A stretch of DNA of 64,000 bases from NCBI RefSeq assembly GCF_036169555.1, contig NZ_CP108032.1, positions 496,001 through 560,000 on the forward strand, in the 5' to 3' direction. A model generated the notes under the pieces. That model made no database searches. It was not told where the DNA came from and was given only the letters and a program-made list of their open reading frames with translations. Positions 1 through 8,499 of this stretch are shown here, in pieces (the first letter of the stretch is position 1; every line of letters begins with the position of its first letter). Position numbers and translations under genes: made by a program. The DNA comes from Streptomyces sp. NBC_00306. GTDB lineage: Bacteria > Actinomycetota > Actinomycetes > Streptomycetales > Streptomycetaceae.

Positions 1-368
1 GGTGTCTTGTGCTCCTGCGGCTCGGAGTGCGCGGGGCCGGCCGGAGCGCTGTGCGGAACCGGGGTGTCGTGGGACTCCGGAGTCCTGGGCACGTCCGTGG
101 TCCCGATCCGCTGTGCGGTGGCGTCGGCGTCGGCCGCCACCGGACGGGCCGGTTCACGGGTGCCGGTCGCGGCGGCGGGCTCGACGAACGTCGCCGGTCC
201 GGCGGGCTCGCGGGGCTCGACCGGTCGGCCGGAGTCCACAGGCTTCGCCGGCTCCAGCGGCTCGCCGGACTCGGGCCGTGCGCGGGACGTGGCCGGCTTC
301 TCCGTCTCCAGCGGGTCGGGGGTACCGATGCGCTTCGGTGCCGGGACCTTCTCCTTTTCGTACGCCAT
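1..368 (-). CDS. Pro/Glu-rich hypothetical protein, 3' end cut by window edge
   Basis: The ATG at 368 opens a frame that stays open to position 1, giving about 122 residues with no stop, so the C-terminus lies outside the window. The start overlaps the TGA of the upstream membrane-protein gene (TGATG), which indicates translational coupling in one operon. The visible part is low complexity, rich in Pro, Glu, Ala and Thr, with no recognisable domain, signal peptide or membrane segment. It is not recognised; the coupling suggests that it works with the upstream membrane-anchored protein. Confidence 0.6.
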   Translation of the reverse strand, partial: MAYEKEKVPAPKRIGTPDPLETEKPATSRARPESGEPLEPAKPVDSGRPVEPREPAGPATFVEPAAATGTREPARPVAADADATAQRIGTTDVPRTPESHDTPVPHSAPAGPAHSEPQEHKT

Positions 369-982
369 CACACGCCACTCCCCTTCGGCTTCAGCAGGTG
401 GCCGCGGCGGCCGCTGTCGACAGGACGCTCACGGGTGGTGCGGGTGTCCTCGGGCCCGGCCGTGACCAGGGCCTCGAAGAGCGCGCGGGCCTCGACCATC
501 GCCTCGCGCAGTTCCTCCGTGCTCGACTTGGCGCGGGTGGCCAGGTGCATACGGCGGTAGCCGCCGACGTGCTGGGCGTGGTGCACGGAGAGGGCGTCCA
601 GGTGCTCGTCGTGCTGCGAGGCCTCGGGGAAGCCCCGGTCCCGAGCGAGACGGGCGACGAGCTTGTCCGCGTCGGCCACCGCCTGGGCCGGGGAGTCGAC
701 GAACTGCTCCTGGAGACCGGCCCACTGGGCGACATACTGTTCGCGCGCCTCGTTGGCGAGGGGCTTCGGCCTCAGGTCACCGTGCCGCTTGACCCGTTCG
801 TTCAGTTCGTGTTCCGTGGCCTTGGTGTCGCCGTCGTGGCGGGCGAGCACCCGGTCGTACTCGGGACCGAACCGGCGCTTGAGCCCCCGTCCGCCTCCCT
901 TGCCCGGGCCGAGGTAGAACACCGCGGCGACGACGATCGCAACTACCGCGACCAGTGCGACGATGGTCAGGACTGTGGACAT
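368..982 (-). CDS. membrane-anchored hypothetical protein (204 aa)
   Basis: One hydrophobic helix spans residues 4-25 (many Val, Ala and Leu), followed by a Gly/Lys-rich linker and a charged, mostly helical soluble region of about 170 residues. That layout fits an N-terminally anchored protein with its bulk on one side of the membrane. No catalytic motif is visible and no function can be assigned. The gene is translationally coupled to the Pro/Glu-rich gene below it. GC-rich third positions and conserved-looking charged helices support real coding. Confidence 0.75.
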   Translation of the reverse strand: MSTVLTIVALVAVVAIVVAAVFYLGPGKGGGRGLKRRFGPEYDRVLARHDGDTKATEHELNERVKRHGDLRPKPLANEAREQYVAQWAGLQEQFVDSPAQAVADADKLVARLARDRGFPEASQHDEHLDALSVHHAQHVGGYRRMHLATRAKSSTEELREAMVEARALFEALVTAGPEDTRTTRERPVDSGRRGHLLKPKGSGV

Positions 983-1281
983 GGCTGCCTTCCCGTATCA
1001 CGTGTCATGTGCCCAACTCGGTGAATTCGCTTGCTGGACGCCGTTCGAACGCCGGGTTGCCCGGATTGCAGCGGCCAAACCGGTGGTGCGAGGGCGCCCG
1101 TGCTCACGACGGACGGAAACACCGTCGGACGGAGTCGGACGAGCGAGAACACGCGGGGCGATGCCGGCCGGCTGTGGCACCGGCGGCTGTCCGGGTCAGC
1201 GGGTGGTACGCGAGGGCGGCGGGTCACGCGAGGTGATCGGTGAGGGGAGTCCTGACGGGCACATCAGGCGGTTCGGACAGG
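983..1281. other. intergenic region, no gene seen
   Basis: This stretch of about 300 bases lies upstream of the membrane-anchored gene and downstream of the DUF5999 gene, both on the minus strand. Short open frames occur on both strands, but none has a ribosome binding site with a plausible protein. It presumably holds the promoter of the membrane-protein operon; no confident -10/-35 pair was picked out. Confidence 0.4.
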
Positions 1282-1503
1282 TCAGGCGGCGACGGTCAAC
1301 TGCCCACGGGAAGGCGGGGTGGTGGCGAGAGGACGGTGCGGCGGGATGATCTCACCGTCCGGCAGCAGCTCGCCGGTGTCGTCGAAGACGACCGTGCCGT
1401 TGCACAGGAGGCTCCAGCCCTGTTCGGGGTGGGCGGCGACGATACGTGCGGCGTCACGGTCGGGGTGGGCGGCGGTCGGGCAGGTGGGTCGGTGTGTGCA
1501 CAT
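1282..1503 (-). CDS. DUF5999 family protein (73 aa)
   Basis: A small protein starting MCTHRPTCP, with a conserved-looking core (HPEQGWSLLCNGTVVFDDTG) followed by a Pro-rich tail. This matches the small DUF5999 family that is common in Streptomyces; its role is unknown. The two N-terminal Cys and one His could bind a metal, which is inference. It is a single gene, and the region upstream carries unusual direct repeats. Confidence 0.85.
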   Translation of the reverse strand: MCTHRPTCPTAAHPDRDAARIVAAHPEQGWSLLCNGTVVFDDTGELLPDGEIIPPHRPLATTPPSRGQLTVAA

Positions 1504-1680
1504 CTCATGTCTCCGATTCCTGAATCTCCGGGTCTGTCTCTCATCGCGTCCGGACTCGTGTCGAGTCCGGGTCTCTCATCAAGGATGCTGCGCTCCGTAC
1601 GTCTTGTTTGTGTCACCGGATACGACCGGGCCGGCAACGAGAACTCATCGGATCGCGGCGGCCGTTCCGTGTTTCGTTCT

Positions 1681-1736
1681 GTGCTCCGTTCTCTGGTGCA
1701 CACGGTTTCGTCGTGCTCCGTTCCGTGGTGCACACG
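1681..1736. repeat. 24-bp imperfect direct repeat pair upstream of the DUF6069 gene
   Basis: Two copies of a 24-base unit lie at 1681-1704 and 1713-1736. They differ at only two or three central positions and repeat with a period of 32 bases, close to three helical turns. Each copy ends in GGTGCACACG, whose core GTGCAC is palindromic. They lie in a 376-base stretch (1504-1879) with no gene, between divergent DUF5999 and DUF6069 genes, so paired regulator binding sites are the simplest reading. Confidence 0.5.
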
Positions 1737-1879
1737 AGTCTGTCACCGGGGTCCGACAGTGCCGGCTCCGGCGATCTCGACACCTCGGAGAAAACTCTGC
1801 CGGAACCGATGAGTTCACGGCCACGGTCCCGTCTGCCTCGATGACACATGCAACCCGTCATGCGCCAGGAGGCAGCATC

Positions 1880-2362
1880 ATGACCACCACGACCCTCACC
1901 ACCGAACCCCGTACCTCCCGTGCGGCCCGCGTGTTCCGTGCCGCAGTGATCGCGCAGCCCGTGTGGCGGGCCGGAGTCGTCGCCGCCGTCGCGGGGGCGA
2001 TCACGACCGAAGTCTTCGCCACCGTCGCCCGTGGCGCGGGCGTCCCGATGGAGGCGGCGAATCCCGGCGCGGATGCGGCGGCGGCGATCCCACCCCTCGG
2101 TTTCGCGTTCGGTGTGCTCTTCTGGTCCGTCGTCGGCATCGTCCTCGCGGTGCTGCTGGCCCGCTTCGCCAAGCGTCCGGCCCGTACCTTCGCCGTCACG
2201 ACCGTCGCGATGACCGTGCTGTCCCTCGCACCGCCGTTCATGGCTCCGCACACATCGCTCTCGACCCAGATCGTCCTGGCCCTGTCCCATCTGGTCGCCG
2301 CGGCCGTGATCATCCCGGTGCTGACGATCCGGCTGACGCACCGTCGCCCCGCCGCGTCCTGA
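1880..2362 (+). CDS. DUF6069 family membrane protein (160 aa)
   Basis: The ATG at 1880 follows an AGGAGG-like site in GCCAGGAGGCAGC. The protein has a polar N-terminus with a run of Thr and then four hydrophobic segments (about residues 25-45, 70-95, 100-120 and 125-145), as in the DUF6069 family of small integral membrane proteins. The function is unknown. It is a single gene, convergent with pobA, and ends just before a very strong hairpin. Confidence 0.75.
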   Translation: MTTTTLTTEPRTSRAARVFRAAVIAQPVWRAGVVAAVAGAITTEVFATVARGAGVPMEAANPGADAAAAIPPLGFAFGVLFWSVVGIVLAVLLARFAKRPARTFAVTTVAMTVLSLAPPFMAPHTSLSTQIVLALSHLVAAAVIIPVLTIRLTHRRPAAS

Positions 2363-2399
2363 CCGGTGGGTGCGACAGCCCGCTCGGAGACCCTCTGCC

Positions 2400-2448
2400 G
2401 CGGACAGGGTGGTGGCCCCCGGATCCCGGGGGCCACCACCCTGTCCGC
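2400..2448. terminator. bidirectional terminator, 23-bp perfect stem
   Basis: Positions 2400-2422 and 2426-2448 are perfect inverted repeats of 23 bases around a 3-base loop (centre GGATCC). The hairpin sits between the stop of the DUF6069 gene and the stop of pobA, which converge, so it can terminate both transcripts. There is no U tract, as is usual for Streptomyces terminators. Confidence 0.85.
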
Positions 2449-2460
2449 ACTCGTGCCGCC

Positions 2461-3642
2461 TCAGCCGACGGGGAGCCCCGTGTAGTTGTCCGCCAGCTCC
2501 GCCGCCGCGTGCCGCGAGGTCGCCAGGCGGTTCAGCTGGGCCAGTTGCAGACGGGTGTCGAAGGCGGACTGGGCCGGATCGGTGTGGAGCATCGTCGTCA
2601 TGGAGTACGAGAAGTACTCCGCGCGCCAGACCCGGCGCAGGCACGTGTCGGAGTAGGCGTCGAGGAGCTCCGCCGATCCGGTGTTCTGTTCGTGGATCAG
2701 GGCGCGGGCCAGGGTGATCACGTCGGATGCCGCGAGATCGAGGCCCTTCGCCCCCGTCGGTGACACGGCATGGGCCGCGTCCCCGGCCAGGAACACCCGG
2801 CCGTACCGCATTGGCTCGGTCACCGAACTGCGCAACGGCAGCACGGTCTTGGCGACCACAGGTCCTCGTCGGAGCTGCCACCCGGGGTCGCTGTCGAGGG
2901 CGAACCGGGCGTCCAGCTCGTCCCATACCCGGTCGTCGGGCCAGTCGGCGGGATCGGTGCCGTTCGGCACCTGGAGACAGAGACTGCTGACCGTGGCGGA
3001 CCGCATGCCGGCCAGGGCGAACCCACGACCGGAGTGTGCGTAGATCAACTCGTCGTACACGGGCGGCGCCTCGGCGAGAATGCCCAGCCACGAGTACGGG
3101 TGGACCTGCTCGTACGTCGTCCGGACCGACTCGGGGATCGCGGTGCGGGTCACTCCGTCGGCGCCGTCGCAGCCCACGACACAGTCGCAGGACAGCGTCC
3201 GTTCCCGTCCCTCGTGGAGGAAGCGGACGACAGGCCGGTCCGTGTCGGCCCCCTCCACCGCGAGCACCTCCGCCTCGAACAACAGCGGGTCGCCCTGGCG
3301 CAGTTGGCGGGCAATCAGGTCCTTCACCACCTCGGCCTGCGGGTACACCAACACACTCCGGCCGCCGGTGAGCGCAAGGAAGTCGAGCCGGTGGGCACGC
3401 CGGTCGAAGCGCAGCTCGATTCCGTCGTGGGTCATTCCCTCGCGGTCCATGCGCTCGCCGACCCCCGCGGAGCGCAGGACGTCCACCGTGCCCTGTTCCA
3501 GGATGCCCGCGCCCTGGCGGCTCTCGACGTACCCCCGGTCGCGGGACTCCAGCGTCACGCTCGCGATGCCGGCGTTGCGCAGCAGCCGGGCGAGCAGCAG
3601 CCCGGCCGGGCCGCCCCCGACGATGCCGACGGTGGTGTCCAT
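2461..3642 (-). CDS. pobA: 4-hydroxybenzoate 3-monooxygenase
   Basis: FAD-dependent aromatic hydroxylase that turns 4-hydroxybenzoate into protocatechuate with NAD(P)H and O2, in the cytoplasm. At 393 aa it matches the family length of about 394. The N-terminal GGGPAG (residues 9-14) is the dinucleotide-binding fold; VYPQAEVVKDLIARQL and the late GDAAHAVSPTGAKGLDLA segment are typical of PobA. The ATG at 3642 was preferred to GTG 3648 because GGAGGAGGA sits six bases before it. It is the last gene of the minus-strand pcaI-pcaJ-pcaF-pobA array, so it should share the regulator divergent from pcaI. Confidence 0.9.
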   Translation of the reverse strand: MDTTVGIVGGGPAGLLLARLLRNAGIASVTLESRDRGYVESRQGAGILEQGTVDVLRSAGVGERMDREGMTHDGIELRFDRRAHRLDFLALTGGRSVLVYPQAEVVKDLIARQLRQGDPLLFEAEVLAVEGADTDRPVVRFLHEGRERTLSCDCVVGCDGADGVTRTAIPESVRTTYEQVHPYSWLGILAEAPPVYDELIYAHSGRGFALAGMRSATVSSLCLQVPNGTDPADWPDDRVWDELDARFALDSDPGWQLRRGPVVAKTVLPLRSSVTEPMRYGRVFLAGDAAHAVSPTGAKGLDLAASDVITLARALIHEQNTGSAELLDAYSDTCLRRVWRAEYFSYSMTTMLHTDPAQSAFDTRLQLAQLNRLATSRHAAAELADNYTGLPVG

Positions 3643-3775
3643 CAGCACTCCTCCTCCCTGGATGAGGCTCCCTGAGCCGGGCCGATGGTGGGGGCGTTCC
3701 CGGCGCCGGGTCAGCTCCCGGTGACCGCGGGCCGGGTCACGGACAGCTCACCGGGGCCCGCCGCCCCCGACACGG

Positions 3776-4966
3776 TCACCTCTCCAGGACGAGCGCCAGA
3801 CCCTGGCCCACACCGATGCACAGGGCCGCGATGCCCGTGCCGGAGCCCGCAGCCGCGAGCTGGTGCGCCACTGCTCCGGTGATCCGGGCGCCGGACGCGC
3901 CCAGCGGGTGGCCGATGGAGATGGCGCCGCCGCGCGGATTGATCACGGCCGGGTCGAGTCCGGGCCATTGGCCGGCACACGCGAGCGCCTGGGCCGCGAA
4001 CGCCTCGTTGAGTTCGAGGGTGCCGAGGTCACCGACCCCTCGGCCCGCCTTCTTGAGTGCGCGCTGTACCGCCTCGACCGGCCCGGCGCCGAAGTACTGC
4101 GGCTCGATGCCGGTCACGGCCGTGGCGCCGATGCGGGCCAGCGGTTCCCGGCCGGTGGCGCGCAGACCGTCCTCGTCGGTGAGGAGCAGAGCGGCGGCGC
4201 CGTCGTTGAGCGGTGAGGAATTGCCCGCCGTGACCGTGCCGCCCTGGCGGAAGACGGGCTTCAGCTTGGCGAGTGCCTCGATGGAGGTGTTGTCGCGGAT
4301 GCACTCGTCTCGGGCCAGGTCGGCGCCGTCGACGGGGACGACCTCGGAGTCGTACAGCCCCGCGTCCCAGGCACGGGCGGCCTTCTGGTGGCTGGCGAGC
4401 GCGAAGGCGTCCTGTGCCTCACGGTCGATGCCGTAGCGGTCGGCGACCAGTTCGGCGCCTTCGCCCAGGGCGACCGTCCACTCCTCGGGCATCCTCGGAT
4501 TGACCATCCGCCAGCCGAGCGTGGTCGAGAACATCTCCTGGTGGCCCGCGGGGAAGGCGCGTTCGGGCTTGGGCACGACCCAGGGCGCGCGGCTCATGGA
4601 CTCGACACCGCCCGCGACGGCGATGGACGCGTCTCCCACGGCGATGGCACGGGCGGCCTGGATGACGGCCTCCATACCGGAACCGCAGAGCCGGTTGACC
4701 GTGGCGCCGGGCACGGTGACGGGCAGTCCGGCCAGCAGCACGGCCATGCGTGCGACGTCCCGGTTGTCCTCCCCGGCCCCATTGGCGTTCCCGAAGATGA
4801 CGTCGTCGATCCGCGCCGGGTCGAGGTCGGGCGTACGGGAGACGAGTGCGCCGAGGACGCCGGCCGCGAGGTCGTCGGGCCGGATGCCGGACAGCGCGCC
4901 GCCGTACTTGCCGATGGGCGTGCGGACGGCGTCCACGACGTAGACATCACGGAGGCGGTCGGTCAT
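3776..4966 (-). CDS. pcaF: 3-oxoadipyl-CoA thiolase
   Basis: Thiolase of 396 aa that splits 3-oxoadipyl-CoA into succinyl-CoA and acetyl-CoA, the last step of the beta-ketoadipate pathway. The nucleophilic Cys94 lies in NRLCGSG; the base and second Cys are His353 (GHPLGASG) and Cys383 (CIGVGQG). NEAFA is also present. The start has GGAGC upstream. It lies between pcaJ (31-base gap) and pobA, which favours the pathway-specific thiolase over a general acetyl-CoA acetyltransferase. Confidence 0.9.
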   Translation of the reverse strand: MTDRLRDVYVVDAVRTPIGKYGGALSGIRPDDLAAGVLGALVSRTPDLDPARIDDVIFGNANGAGEDNRDVARMAVLLAGLPVTVPGATVNRLCGSGMEAVIQAARAIAVGDASIAVAGGVESMSRAPWVVPKPERAFPAGHQEMFSTTLGWRMVNPRMPEEWTVALGEGAELVADRYGIDREAQDAFALASHQKAARAWDAGLYDSEVVPVDGADLARDECIRDNTSIEALAKLKPVFRQGGTVTAGNSSPLNDGAAALLLTDEDGLRATGREPLARIGATAVTGIEPQYFGAGPVEAVQRALKKAGRGVGDLGTLELNEAFAAQALACAGQWPGLDPAVINPRGGAISIGHPLGASGARITGAVAHQLAAAGSGTGIAALCIGVGQGLALVLER

Positions 4967-4997
4967 GTCAGCTCCTGGGTGCGGGCGTAAGGGGGTG

Positions 4998-5642
4998 TCA
5001 TGGGGTGGTGACGGGCAGACGGACGGGCGCCGCGGTTCTCGCCCGGACCTCGTCGGGGGTGACGTCCGGCGCGGTCTCGACGAGCAGCAGCCCCTCCTCG
5101 GTGATGTCGAGGACGGCGAGGTCGGTGATGACGCGGTGCACGCACGCCCTGCCGGTGAGCGGGAGCGTGCACTCCCGGACGATCTTCGGGGTGCCGTCCC
5201 GGGCGGTGTGTTCGGTGAGGACGATCACCCGGCGGGCTCCGTGGACCAGGTCCATGGCGCCACCCATCCCCTTGATCATCCTTCCGGGGACGGACCAGTT
5301 GGCGAGGTCACCGGTGGCGGAGACCTGCATGGCACCGAGGACGGCGGTGTCGATGTGACCGCCGCGGATCATGCCGAAGGAGAGGGCGGAGTCGAAGCAG
5401 GCGGCTCCGGGACGGACGGTGACGGTTTCCTTGCCCGCGTTGATGAGGTCGGCGTCGACCTCCTCGTCGGTCGGATAGGGCCCGACGCCGAGGATGCCGT
5501 TCTCGGAATGGAGGACCACATCGACACCCTCGGGCAGGAAGCCGGGGACGAGGGTGGGCAGTCCGATGCCGAGGTTGACGTACGAGCCGTCGGTCAGCTC
5601 GGCGGCCGCGCGGGCGGCCATCTCGTTCCGCGCCCACGCCAT
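4998..5642 (-). CDS. pcaJ: 3-oxoadipate CoA-transferase, subunit B
   Basis: Beta subunit (214 aa) of the succinyl-CoA:3-oxoadipate CoA-transferase that activates 3-oxoadipate before PcaF. Glu47 in HSENGILG is the expected catalytic glutamate that carries CoA as a thioester. GIGLPTLV near residues 25-32 is also typical of the family. The ATG overlaps the TGA of pcaI (TGATG), so the two subunits are made together in equal amounts. Acetoacetate transferases have similar sequences; the neighbours pcaF and pobA decide the substrate. Confidence 0.9.
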   Translation of the reverse strand: MAWARNEMAARAAAELTDGSYVNLGIGLPTLVPGFLPEGVDVVLHSENGILGVGPYPTDEEVDADLINAGKETVTVRPGAACFDSALSFGMIRGGHIDTAVLGAMQVSATGDLANWSVPGRMIKGMGGAMDLVHGARRVIVLTEHTARDGTPKIVRECTLPLTGRACVHRVITDLAVLDITEEGLLLVETAPDVTPDEVRARTAAPVRLPVTTP

Positions 5643-6415
5643 CAGGCTCGTACCGTCCTCTTCTCGATCCGCTTGTCCGCGGCCTGCCCGGCGTCGAGCA
5701 CGACCACGCGCTGCACGAACACACCGGGAAGGTGGACGGCGTCGGGGTCCAACTCTCCCGGTTCCACGAGTTCTTCGACCTCGGCGACGGTCACCCGCCC
5801 GGCCATCGCGGCGAGCGGATTGAAGTTGCGTGCGGCCTTGTTGAAGACGAGGTTGCCGTAGCGGTCCCCCTTCGCGGCCCGGACCAGCGCGAAGTCGGTG
5901 GTGATGCCGTACTCGAGGACGTGCTCCTGTCCGTCGAACACGCGGACCTCCTTGGCGGGGCTCGGCACGGCCACCGCGCCCGTACCGGTATCCGGCCCGG
6001 AGGGGGTGTAGCGGAGGGGCAGCCCGCCGTCCGCGATCTGGGTGCCGACACCGGCGGGGGTGAAGAAGGCGGGGATGCCGCAGCCACCGGCCCGCAGCCG
6101 TTCGGCGAGCGTGCCCTGCGGTACGAGCTCGACCTCCAGCTCTCCCCCGAGGTACTGGCGGGCGAACTCCTTGTTGTCCCCGATGTACGAGCCGGTGACA
6201 CGGGCGATCCGGCCGGCGGCGAGCAGGGTTCCGAGGCCCGCACCGTCGACCCCGCAGTTGTTGGAGACGACCCGCAGTCCGCGGACCCCGCGGGCGAGGA
6301 CGGCCGCGATCAGGGTGTTCGGCACTCCGCTCAGGCCGAAGCCGCCGACCGCCAGGGAGGCGTGGTCCCCGATGTCACCGACCGCGTCGGCTGCGCTCTG
6401 CTTGACCTTGTCCAT
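5642..6415 (-). CDS. pcaI: 3-oxoadipate CoA-transferase, subunit A
   Basis: Alpha subunit (257 aa) of the CoA-transferase. The N-terminal glycine-rich [10 protein letters not shown] binds CoA, and [11 protein letters not shown] and [13 protein letters not shown] are family signatures. It is the first gene of the minus-strand operon and is coupled to pcaJ. AAGGAA lies upstream of the ATG. The 190 bases between its start and the divergent IclR gene hold two palindromes that should be the control region. Confidence 0.9.
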   Translation of the reverse strand: MDKVKQSAADAVGDIGDHASLAVGGFGLSGVPNTLIAAVLARGVRGLRVVSNNCGVDGAGLGTLLAAGRIARVTGSYIGDNKEFARQYLGGELEVELVPQGTLAERLRAGGCGIPAFFTPAGVGTQIADGGLPLRYTPSGPDTGTGAVAVPSPAKEVRVFDGQEHVLEYGITTDFALVRAAKGDRYGNLVFNKAARNFNPLAAMAGRVTVAEVEELVEPGELDPDAVHLPGVFVQRVVVLDAGQAADKRIEKRTVRA

Positions 6416-6472
6416 CGCGGAGGTTCCTTGTCATGGGGCGGAAGCACCGACAGGGATGCGGTGGTTCGCCAG

Positions 6473-6488
6473 ATGAACTACAGTTCAT
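6473..6488. promoter_or_regulatory. palindromic operator of the pca/IclR intergenic region
   Basis: ATGAACTACAGTTCAT is a perfect inverted repeat (seven bases each side of AC). It lies between pcaI and the divergent IclR gene, 58 bases from the pcaI start. IclR-family regulators of aromatic pathways bind such palindromes, so this is the likely operator. Assignment to the neighbouring regulator is inference. Confidence 0.65.
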
Positions 6489-6492
6489 TTTT

Positions 6493-6506
6493 CACTCGGA
6501 CGAGTG
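6493..6506. promoter_or_regulatory. second palindrome of the pca control region
   Basis: CACTCGGACGAGTG is a six-base inverted repeat around GA, with the same two-base spacer as the palindrome at 6473-6488 and a centre 19 bases away. It could be a second, lower-similarity site for the same regulator or part of the IclR gene's own promoter. Confidence 0.4.
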
Positions 6507-6605
6507 TGCGTTCACCGGCCACGCGATGTCAACGGCCCCACGGGCCGACTGAGGGCCGAGGCCGGGCTCCAGGGCATCGACGCAAGACGACCGCACGGAG
6601 GGCCG

Positions 6606-8258
6606 ATGGCCGTCACGACCCCGATCTGCGACGCGGCGCCCCGGGAGGCCGTGGGCCCGCTGATGCGCGGTATCGCCGTCCTCGACGACATCAGCGAGGC
6701 GGGCGGACGGGCCACCGTCAGCGAGCTCGTACGCTCCACCGGACTCGCCCGCTCCACCGTCGACCGGATCGCCGCGACCCTGGCGCGCATGGGCTACCTC
6801 CGGCTCGACGGACACACCGCCGTCCTCGCGCCCCGGCTGATGGAACTCGGCAACGCCTACCTCGCCGCGATCCGGCTGCCCGGCCCGCTCGGCCCGCTCG
6901 CGGAACAGCTCGCCGACTCACTCGACGAGTCCGTCTCGCTTGCCGTGCCCGACGGTGACGGCATCCGCTTCGTCCACCGGACGAGGCGGAGGCGTGCGAT
7001 GTCGCTCACCTTCGGCATCGGAGACCTCTTGCCGGCCGAACGGACCGCGCAGGGAGCGGTGTTCGCCGCGTCCTGGAGCGAGAAGGAGTGGTCGCACCGG
7101 CGCGCACGGCGCGGCGCCGGCCCGCAGGGCCACGCCGTCCTGCCGGCTGCGGATCCCGCCGAAGAGGAGCGCGGCTTCGAGCAACGTGCCGCACAGGCCC
7201 GCGCACAGGGCTGGGCCCTGGACGATCAGCTCGTCGAACCGGGCCTGATCACGCTCGCCCTGCCGGTCCGCTCCCCCGACGGCCGGGTGGTCTGCGCCGT
7301 CGGCGTGGTGAGCCACACCAGCCGCCATACCGCGGCTTCGATGCGCGAGTCGCTGCTGCCGCGGGCGCGGGACGCCGTGGCCGCGATGGAGGAGCGGCTG
7401 AGGACGAGCCGGGTCGCGACCGGGCCCCGGGCGGGCGGGCTCGCCGCCTGGACCGGCGCCTCCAAGCAGGAACTCGGCGCCGAGTTCGTGGAGTCGCTGG
7501 CCCGCGGCCTGACCGTGCTCACCGCCTTCGGCGAGGGACGCGCGGAGCTCACGCTCGCCGCGGTCGCCCAGGCCACCGGACTCGCGCGCGCCACCGCCCG
7601 CCGCGCGCTGATCACCCTGGAGCACCTCGGACACGTGGAGGCAGGCGAGCGGACCTTCCGCCTCACCCCGAAGGTGCTGACGCTCGGGTATCCGCCGCTG
7701 TCGCGCATCACGCTGCCGGACATCGCCTCGCCGCATCTGGCCGCCCTCGTGCGGGAGGTGCACGACTCGGCATCCCTGGCGGTGCTCGACGGCGATGCCA
7801 TCCAGTACACGGCCCGGGTCGCGACCGGCCGCATCATGAGCGTCAACATCGGGATCGGTACGAGATTTCCGGCGTACGCGGCGTCCATGGGTCGCGTCCT
7901 GCTGGCCGACCTGCCGGCGCGCGATCGTGCGGCGCTGCTGGCACGAACGGAACTGCGCGCACTGACGTCCCGGACCGTCACCGACCGGGAGCGGCTCGAC
8001 GCCGTTCTCGCACAGGTCGCGCAAGACGGATACGCACTGGTCGACGAGGAACTCGAAGAGGGACTGCGCTCCCTGGCGGTGCCGGTGCGAGACCTCGGCG
8101 GCCGAGCGGTCGGGGCGGTGAACGTCGCCATGCACAGCAGCCGCCGCACCGTGGACCAGTGCATGGCGGAGGTGCTGCCCGCGCTGCGGTCGGCGGCCGC
8201 CCGGATCGAGGCCGATCTGCGCATCGCCGGACGGTTCACCAGGATCCCGTCGTCCTGA
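6606..8258 (+). CDS. tandem IclR-family regulator, two complete IclR units
   Basis: The 550-aa product is two IclR proteins in one chain. Each half has a winged helix-turn-helix (about residues 16-75 and 297-350) followed by an IclR ligand-binding domain (about 80-265 and 355-540). Normal family members are about 250 aa. The chosen ATG has GGAGGG six bases upstream; an earlier in-frame start at 6504 lacks one. It is divergent from pcaIJF-pobA, so it very probably senses a pathway compound and controls that operon. Activator or repressor mode cannot be told. A tandem IclR gene next to pca genes is seen elsewhere in Streptomyces. Confidence 0.85.
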   Translation: MAVTTPICDAAPREAVGPLMRGIAVLDDISEAGGRATVSELVRSTGLARSTVDRIAATLARMGYLRLDGHTAVLAPRLMELGNAYLAAIRLPGPLGPLAEQLADSLDESVSLAVPDGDGIRFVHRTRRRRAMSLTFGIGDLLPAERTAQGAVFAASWSEKEWSHRRARRGAGPQGHAVLPAADPAEEERGFEQRAAQARAQGWALDDQLVEPGLITLALPVRSPDGRVVCAVGVVSHTSRHTAASMRESLLPRARDAVAAMEERLRTSRVATGPRAGGLAAWTGASKQELGAEFVESLARGLTVLTAFGEGRAELTLAAVAQATGLARATARRALITLEHLGHVEAGERTFRLTPKVLTLGYPPLSRITLPDIASPHLAALVREVHDSASLAVLDGDAIQYTARVATGRIMSVNIGIGTRFPAYAASMGRVLLADLPARDRAALLARTELRALTSRTVTDRERLDAVLAQVAQDGYALVDEELEEGLRSLAVPVRDLGGRAVGAVNVAMHSSRRTVDQCMAEVLPALRSAAARIEADLRIAGRFTRIPSS

Positions 8259-8326
8259 GCGGTGGCCCTGCGGCGTCGTCCTGAGCGGTGGCCCTGCGGC
8301 TTCGGCCCGAGCGGGGCACCTGCGGC
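8249..8326. repeat. 26-bp tandem repeat, two perfect and one degenerate copy
   Basis: 8249-8274 and 8275-8300 are identical 26-base units; 8301-8326 matches them at 20 of 26 positions. The first unit contains the stop codon of the IclR gene, so the array starts inside the coding end and runs into the intergenic space. Replication slippage is the simplest origin. Confidence 0.8.
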
Positions 8327-8499
8327 AGCGGACGCCGCCGTCATGGCGACGTGGCTTCCCAGCAGTCCCAGAGGTTTACCCGCTTCTCTTCGGGCACCCG
8401 GAATGTGCGACTTTGCGCGTACGCACGCCGGTGCGGCACGCGCTTCGAGTCGTGCCCGCCCACCACGGGGCCGATCTCACGGGAGACGAGGAGCCTGAC

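Noticed and set aside
1613..3091. Long minus-strand open frame (492 codons)
   Set aside because: It runs over the DUF6069 gene and pobA in another frame; Arg/Gly-rich shadow of GC-rich coding DNA.
5732..6958. Plus-strand frame of 408 codons opposite pcaI
   Set aside because: Antisense of pcaI and across the control region; Arg-rich without a domain.
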